This document shows, one piece after another, positions 59,826-64,000 of a stretch of DNA of 64,000 nt (position 1 is its first letter; every line of letters begins with the position of its first letter). This DNA is from Mycolicibacterium frederiksbergense (GTDB lineage: Bacteria > Actinomycetota > Actinomycetes > Mycobacteriales > Mycobacteriaceae), in NCBI RefSeq assembly GCF_029893345.1, contig NZ_JARXVE010000010.1:164527-228526 (forward strand), in the 5' to 3' direction. The translations under genes were made by a program, and so were the position numbers. The notes beneath the pieces were generated by a model, which was not told where the DNA came from, did no database searches, and was given only the letters and a program-made list of their open reading frames with translations.

Positions 59826-60865
59826 GTTTTGCCGAGATTCATGACGAACTACGTTCGGTGGCAGCGGATCTGCTGGCCAAGGCCGCCGACAACGGCGCGG
59901 TGGACTGGTCGTTGTTGATCCAGGCCGGTTGGGTCGGGCTGGAGGCGCCGGAGGAGGTCGGCGGTGCCGGGGCCGGCTTCGCCGAGGTCGCGGTGATCTG
60001 CGAGGAGCTCGGCCGGGCCGCGGCGTCGACCGCTTACCTCGGCGGCGCGGTGCTGGCCATCGGTGCCCTGTGTGCGTTGGCGACCAACGCGTCTCGCGAT
60101 GCCTTACTGCAGCCCGTGGTGGCCGGAACCACCCGGGTCGCGCTCGCACTGCCGGCGGGAGCCGAGCCGGCGCCCTTCGAATTGGCCACCACCCGGCTGG
60201 GTTGGCGCATCCACGGCCGGGCCGACTTCGTGCCCGACGCCGTGGGAGCACAGCGGCTGCTGCTGCCCGCCCGCGACGCCGACGGGGTCGCGATGCTGGT
60301 GGACGTGGCCGCCGATGCACCCGGGCTGGCGGTCACCGAGCGGCCGGTGCTCGACGCGACCCGCGGGTTGGCGACGGTGACCGTCGAGGGGGCGGAGGTG
60401 GACGAGGACGCGGTGTGGCGGTTCGACGGCGATCCCGAGGCGCAGTTGTGTGCGCTCACCGAGCGGGCCGCGCTCGCGGTCGCCTGCGACAGCCTGGGTA
60501 TCGCGCAGGCCATGCTGGACGCCACGGTGTCGTATGCCGGGGTTCGCCAGCAGTTCGGTCATCCGATCGGTTCGTTTCAGGCCGTCAAGCACGCCTGCGC
60601 CGACATGCTGGTGCAGATCTCGGTGGCGCGTCAGCTGGTGAACGCGGCCATCGAATCGCCGGGGCCCCGCACCGTATCAATGGCCAAGGCGTATGTCACC
60701 GAAACGGCGGTCGAGGTGGCAGGTAAGGCCATGCAACTTCACGGCGGTATCGGCTACACGTGGGAGAGCGGGGTGCACGTGTATCTCAAGCGGGCGGCGC
60801 TCAACCGTTCGCTGTTCGGCTCGCCCGCCGAACACCGCGCGAAGTTAGCCACGCGCTACCGCTAG
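59822..60865 (+). CDS. acyl-CoA dehydrogenase (small subunit type), second pair
   Basis: This 347-residue protein has an ACAD C-terminal domain with VRQQFGHPIGSFQAVKHACA and MQLHGGIGYTWESGVHVY, and an N-terminal domain with a weak FAD site. It overlaps the preceding ACAD by ATGA and ends the operon, 9 bp before a strong hairpin. Confidence 0.86.
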   Translation: MSFAEIHDELRSVAADLLAKAADNGAVDWSLLIQAGWVGLEAPEEVGGAGAGFAEVAVICEELGRAAASTAYLGGAVLAIGALCALATNASRDALLQPVVAGTTRVALALPAGAEPAPFELATTRLGWRIHGRADFVPDAVGAQRLLLPARDADGVAMLVDVAADAPGLAVTERPVLDATRGLATVTVEGAEVDEDAVWRFDGDPEAQLCALTERAALAVACDSLGIAQAMLDATVSYAGVRQQFGHPIGSFQAVKHACADMLVQISVARQLVNAAIESPGPRTVSMAKAYVTETAVEVAGKAMQLHGGIGYTWESGVHVYLKRAALNRSLFGSPAEHRAKLATRYR

Positions 60866-60874
60866 TTCTCTCCG

Positions 60875-60932
60875 CGAGCAGACACGGAATCGCACGTTCG
60901 AGGGCCGAAAAGTGCGATTCTGCGTCTGCTCG
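60875..60932 (+). terminator. terminator hairpin ending the catabolic operon
   Basis: Arms 60875-60895 and 60912-60932 (CGAGCAGAC...GAATCGCAC and its near complement) pair with two mismatches around a 16-base loop. The GAGCAGAC arms resemble common mycobacterial intergenic hairpins and those of the palindrome at 38379. Confidence 0.75.
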
Positions 60933-61008
60933 GCAGCGGCGATGAGTTTTCGGCACGGCGGTGGTCAAACCTAGCGACCGACCAATCGCCTGTGAAGGAG
61001 ACACCATC

Positions 61009-61782
61009 GTGGTTACCCGTCAGAGCGCGCCGCTGGGCGCCCCCAACTGGATCGACCTGAGCACGTCCGACGTCGAACGCAGCCGGCAGTTCTACGGTGC
61101 GGTGTTCGGCTGGACGTTCGAGACCGGCGGCGAAGAGTACGGCGGCTACGTCACCGCCTCGGTCGACGGCCGAGTGGTGGCCGGGTTGATGCGCAACGAC
61201 CCGCAGTGGAACGCGCCGGACGCGTGGACGACGTACCTGCACACCGCCGACGCCGATGCCACGGTGGCGGCGGCCACCGCGGCCGGCGGAAAGAACTGCG
61301 TCGAGGTGATGGACATCCCGGCCAAGGGCCGGATGGCGATGCTGACCGACCCCGATGGGGCGTTCTTCGGCATTTGGCAGCCGGGTGGGCATGACGGCTT
61401 CGAGGTGTTCAATGAGGCCGGCGCGCCGGTGTATCACCAGCTGACCACCCGCGACTACGCCGGATCGCTGCAGTTCTATCGCACAGTGTTCGGCTGGACC
61501 ACCCAGACGGTGTCAGACACCGATGAGTTCCGCTACAGCACAGCGGTATTCGACGGTGCGGAACTGCTCGGCGTGATGGACGGCAGCGCGATACTGCCCG
61601 AGGGGATCCCGTCCAGCTGGAACGTTTTCCTGGGCTCCGACGACGTGGACAAGACCATCGAGCTGGTCGTCGCCAACGGCGGCTCGGCGCTGCGCGCCGC
61701 CGAGGACACCCCCTACGGCCGGCTGGCCGCGGTGACGGACGCGACCGGGGCCGCGTTCAATCTGTCCTCTCTGCAGGGCTGA
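61009..61782 (+). CDS. two-domain glyoxalase/VOC-fold protein, Rv0911 type
   Basis: This 257-residue protein has two VOC domains (about 8-120 and 135-255), with NWIDLSTSDVERSRQFYGAV and YHQLTTRDYAGSLQFYRTV as the paired starts and FGWT in each. The GTG follows GAAGGAG by 8 bp. Its length equals that of M. tuberculosis Rv0911, which directly follows Rv0910 there; here the two are 22.6 kb apart. The biochemical role is unknown. Confidence 0.85.
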   Translation: MVTRQSAPLGAPNWIDLSTSDVERSRQFYGAVFGWTFETGGEEYGGYVTASVDGRVVAGLMRNDPQWNAPDAWTTYLHTADADATVAAATAAGGKNCVEVMDIPAKGRMAMLTDPDGAFFGIWQPGGHDGFEVFNEAGAPVYHQLTTRDYAGSLQFYRTVFGWTTQTVSDTDEFRYSTAVFDGAELLGVMDGSAILPEGIPSSWNVFLGSDDVDKTIELVVANGGSALRAAEDTPYGRLAAVTDATGAAFNLSSLQG

Positions 61783-62209
61783 GCGCGAAGTCGGCGAAGT
61801 CGAAGCCGGGCACCACCACGCAACTGACCAGGGCGGGCTCGTCGTCGCGGGGCCTGGCGCGCTGCCAGTGCCCGGGCGGTACGAGTAGCTGCGGATGGTG
61901 CCCGGCACCGACGTCCGGCCCCAGCAGATGCGTTGTCGCAGTGTGCTGTTCTGCGCCGATCTCCAGGATCAGCGGGCTGCCCCGGTGGTGAAACCACAGC
62001 TCGGCGCTACGCACGGTGTGCCATGCCGACTGCTGGCCACCCATCAGCAGGAACAGAATCGCTGTCCCCGCACTGCGCGGCCCGGTGTAATCCGATGGCA
62101 GCGACGACTGGCTCATCGTCAGGTCGCTACGCCAGGTCTCGCGGTACCAGCCCCCCTCGGGGTGCGGGGCAAGATCGAGCCGCCGGGCCCAGTCGGGTAG
62201 TTCGGTCAT
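61757..62209 (-). CDS. DUF985/cupin-fold protein
   Basis: This 150-residue protein has the DUF985 signature HPEGGWYRETWRSD near residue 15, then WHTVRSAELWFHHRGSPL and PPGHWQRAR, typical of this small cupin family. The ATG is at 62209. Its 3' end overlaps the glyoxalase gene by 26 bp, tail to tail. Function is unknown; some relatives are annotated as sugar epimerase-like. Confidence 0.82.
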   Translation of the reverse strand: MTELPDWARRLDLAPHPEGGWYRETWRSDLTMSQSSLPSDYTGPRSAGTAILFLLMGGQQSAWHTVRSAELWFHHRGSPLILEIGAEQHTATTHLLGPDVGAGHHPQLLVPPGHWQRARPRDDEPALVSCVVVPGFDFADFALSPAERTD

Positions 62210-62228
62210 ACCCGATAGTCTCGTCGCC

Positions 62229-62648
62229 ATGGTTCGTCTGCGTCCAGGCTGGCTGGTGGCACTGTGTGCCGCGGTCCTGATTGTCGTGGCCTGGCTGCCG
62301 TGGATCACCACCGGTGCCAACGGCGGTGGCCGGGCCAACGCGATCGGCGGGGCAGTGGGCAGCATCGTGTTGCCGGGCGGTTTCGGTGCCGGGCAGCTGA
62401 TCGTCCTGCTGGGTGCCGGCCTCATCGTGGCGGGGGCGATGGCGGGGCGCAGCCTGTCGCAACGGTGGGCTTCGGCTGCCGCACTGTTGATTTCGCTGGC
62501 CTTGGTGGCGTTGACGGTGTGGTACTACACGCTCAACGTCAAACCTCCGGTGGCCGCGGGCTACGGACTCTACGTCGGTGGCGGAATGGCGGTGCTGGCC
62601 GCGTTGTGCTCGGTGTGGTCGCTGTTGTCGACGTTTGGCCGATCATGA
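62229..62648 (+). CDS. small membrane protein (four helices), Rv0912-like
   Basis: This 139-residue protein has hydrophobic segments near residues 8-26, 55-72, 82-100 and 112-132 with short polar loops. Its place after the Rv0911-type gene fits M. tuberculosis Rv0912, a transmembrane protein of similar size, but identity is inferred from position. Its stop overlaps the GNAT start by ATGA. Confidence 0.7.
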   Translation: MVRLRPGWLVALCAAVLIVVAWLPWITTGANGGGRANAIGGAVGSIVLPGGFGAGQLIVLLGAGLIVAGAMAGRSLSQRWASAAALLISLALVALTVWYYTLNVKPPVAAGYGLYVGGGMAVLAALCSVWSLLSTFGRS

Positions 62649-63253
62649 GCGAGTTCGTCACGCCCGTGGTGTTGACCGGGCAGCGCTGGGTCCGGCTGGA
62701 GCCGTTGACCAGTGAGCACATCCCGGAGATCGCCGCTGCTGCCGCCGACGGCGAGTTGGGGTCGTTCTGGTACACCATGACGCCGCAGCCCGGCCGCGCC
62801 GCCGAATGGGTGCAGCGCATGCTTGAGCTGCGCGCGGCCGATCACGGGGTGAGCTTCGTGGTGCGCAGCCTGGACGGCAGATTGGTGGGGTCGTCAAGCT
62901 ATCTGCACGTCGACGGGCCCAACCGCAGGCTGGAGGTCGGGCATACCTGGTATACGGCCGATGTCCGGGGTACCGGCGTGAATGCCGAAACCAAGCTGTT
63001 GATGCTCGGCCATGCATTCGACGAGTTGAATTGTGTGGCAGTGGAATTGCGCACCCACTTCTTCAACTTCGCCAGTCGCGCGGCGATCGAGCGGCTCGGC
63101 GCCAAGCTGGACGGAGTACTGCGCAGCCATCAGCTCGGCGCTGACGGCTCCCGTCGGGACACAGTCGTGTACTCGATCCTGGACATCGAATGGCCTGCGG
63201 TACGCAACGGCCTGGAGTTCCGGCTGGACCGGCGCGGCCCGATCAACGACTGA
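62645..63253 (+). CDS. GNAT-family acetyltransferase (RimJ/RimL type)
   Basis: This 202-residue protein starts at ATG 62645 and shows the GNAT pattern: LTGQRWVRLEPLTSEHIPEI at the start, VGSSSYLHVD, LEVGHTWYTADVRGTGVNAE (acetyl-CoA loop) and NFASRAAIERLGAKLDG. It probably acetylates a protein N-terminus or small molecule. Its stop is the start of a perfect hairpin. Confidence 0.85.
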   Translation: MSEFVTPVVLTGQRWVRLEPLTSEHIPEIAAAAADGELGSFWYTMTPQPGRAAEWVQRMLELRAADHGVSFVVRSLDGRLVGSSSYLHVDGPNRRLEVGHTWYTADVRGTGVNAETKLLMLGHAFDELNCVAVELRTHFFNFASRAAIERLGAKLDGVLRSHQLGADGSRRDTVVYSILDIEWPAVRNGLEFRLDRRGPIND

Positions 63254-63294
63254 CGCCGTGGTGGAAATCCGGCTGGACTTCCACCACGGCGTCA
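63251..63294. terminator. perfect 16-bp-stem hairpin, convergent terminator
   Basis: TGACGCCGTGGTGGAA (63251-63266) pairs exactly with 63279-63294 around a 12-base loop. It begins with the GNAT stop codon and ends 15 bp before the end of the converging secreted-protein gene. Confidence 0.8.
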
Positions 63295-63309
63295 CTCGTC
63301 AGGAACGGG

Positions 63310-63537
63310 TCAGTCGTCGTGACCGTGACCCCACCCGTGGCCGCGGCCATGCCACCCATTGTCGTACCAGCGGCCCCAACCGGGTCCCTCGACGCAGGCC
63401 TGCGCGTAGCCGTACGGCCCGGTCGCGCAGATCTGTGGACCGGCCGACGCAGGGGCTGCAGCGGCAACTGCCACACCTACCGGCACCGCCAAAGCGCCAA
63501 GCCCGACCACAGCGGCCCTCATCAGTTTCGAACGCAT
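63310..63537 (-). CDS. small secreted Gly/His/Trp-rich protein
   Basis: This 75-residue protein has a Sec signal peptide (LMRAAVVGLGALAVPVGVAV, cleavage likely after APASA). The mature part of about 43 residues has two Cys (probable disulfide) and the C-terminus WHGRGHGWGHGHDD. GGAGG lies 6 bp before the ATG. Many mycobacteria have small exported proteins of this kind; the His-rich tail suggests metal binding. Confidence 0.78.
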   Translation of the reverse strand: MRSKLMRAAVVGLGALAVPVGVAVAAAAPASAGPQICATGPYGYAQACVEGPGWGRWYDNGWHGRGHGWGHGHDD

Positions 63538-63839
63538 ACTCCACCTCCGGGTTGTTTGCTGTCTACGAGCTCAGTTCCCCCGACCTGAAATAAGCTTAGT
63601 GCACCTCACAATCCGCCTGAGAGGAGCCTGTGGCCAGGACCTGCAGTCACTTTGCTCTCGCGAGGGGTTTACCAGTCAGAGCGTTGAACGCATTTGCGGC
63701 GGGGTGGGGTCACCGGCGGGCCGGCGCGCGAGGTTGGGAGTTTGCTCACGGGGAGGCGCCAGGTAGGTGTAAAGGCTCGATGAGTTTTGCCGTCGCCGGT
63801 CGTCTTCACCTGTATACCCGACGACGGGGAGGAATGTGC
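63538..63839. other. intergenic region between divergent genes
   Basis: About 300 bp separate the secreted-protein start from the SDR start. No convincing gene or palindrome was found. The only clear element is GGGGAGGA just before the SDR start; promoters for both genes should lie here. Confidence 0.5.
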
Positions 63840-64000
63840 ATGGGTGCTCTCGACGGCAAGACCGTGTTGATCACCGGAGGCGCGCGCGGGGCGGGCCGCG
63901 CGCCCCCCCCCCCGCGCGCCCGGGGGGGGGGCGACCACGTGGGGGGTGTCAAAGCCGGCCCCGGCGCAAACGGCGGCGAATATATGTGCACACCCGCCGC
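63840..64000 (+). CDS. SDR-family gene start; sequence corrupted toward window end
   Basis: The frame begins MGALDGKTVLITGGARGAGRA, a clear SDR nucleotide-binding start (GGARGxGRA), with GGGGAGGA 7 bp upstream of ATG 63840. From about 63900 the DNA becomes runs of C (63903-63913) and G (63922-63931), and the translation no longer fits the family although no stop appears. The gene runs past the window. The second half shown here is probably sequencing or assembly error, so this should not be read as a real variant. Confidence 0.7.
   Translation, partial: MGALDGKTVLITGGARGAGRAPPPPRARGGGDHVGGVKAGPGANGGEYMCTPA

Overview
The window is high-GC, densely packed actinobacterial DNA and most likely comes from the chromosome of a free-living, rapid-growing Mycobacterium (Mycolicibacterium-like). 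The main evidence is a run of genes in the order of M. tuberculosis Rv0904c-Rv0910 (accD3, echA6, a metallo-beta-lactamase-fold protein, a beta-lactamase-like lipoprotein, ctpE, and the small Rv0909/Rv0910 pair). A four-gene frdABCD fumarate reductase and many GTG starts and ATGA start/stop overlaps fit this. No tRNA, rRNA, CRISPR array or intact insertion sequence was seen. The last ~100 bases look like bad sequence at a contig end.

Layout. 1-3.9 kb: a DUF1254 protein (cut by the left edge), an epoxide hydrolase and an FAD monooxygenase, divergent from a TetR regulator with two matching 16-bp operators between them. 3.9-8.1 kb: a GAF-LuxR regulator and two acyl-CoA ligases. 8.1-15.9 kb: an amine-catabolic locus with an IclR regulator, two APC permeases, an aldehyde dehydrogenase, a copper (TPQ) amine oxidase and a small Met/His/Cys-rich membrane protein; four copies of a 12-13 bp motif lie in its intergenic regions. 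15.9-16.4 kb: remains of DUF559 endonuclease genes separated by hairpin repeats. 16.5-24.4 kb: an unassigned nitrogen-compound pathway (APC permease, two SDRs, NodB-fold hydrolase, ureohydrolase, PucR regulator, NCS1 permease). 24.4-26.5 kb: a GMC oxidoreductase with its small partner. 26.6-30.1 kb: a coiled-coil membrane protein, a degenerate ABC ATPase and a YhgE/Pip membrane protein, followed by a second DUF559 relic flanked by the same hairpins.

30.3-38.4 kb is the conserved mycobacterial block. It resumes at 61.0 kb with a two-domain glyoxalase protein matching Rv0911, so about 22.5 kb (38.4-60.9 kb) appears to have been inserted between the Rv0910 and Rv0911 orthologues. The inserted part holds frdABCD, led by a small Cys/His-rich protein with a CRP-like site in front, and a large catabolic locus of two divergent operons. 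The leftward operon has an SMP-30 lactonase-like protein, a GntR/HutC regulator, two acyl-CoA ligases and an SDR. The rightward operon has an SDR, a Rieske oxygenase, a luciferase-like monooxygenase, a Baeyer-Villiger monooxygenase, a TauD dioxygenase, an SDR, a CaiB CoA-transferase and four acyl-CoA dehydrogenases. Together they read as oxygenation of a cyclic compound, ketone-to-lactone conversion, lactone hydrolysis, CoA activation and beta-oxidation; the substrate is unknown.

The right end carries a DUF985 cupin protein, a membrane protein, a GNAT acetyltransferase, a secreted His/Gly-rich peptide and the start of an SDR gene that becomes unreadable.
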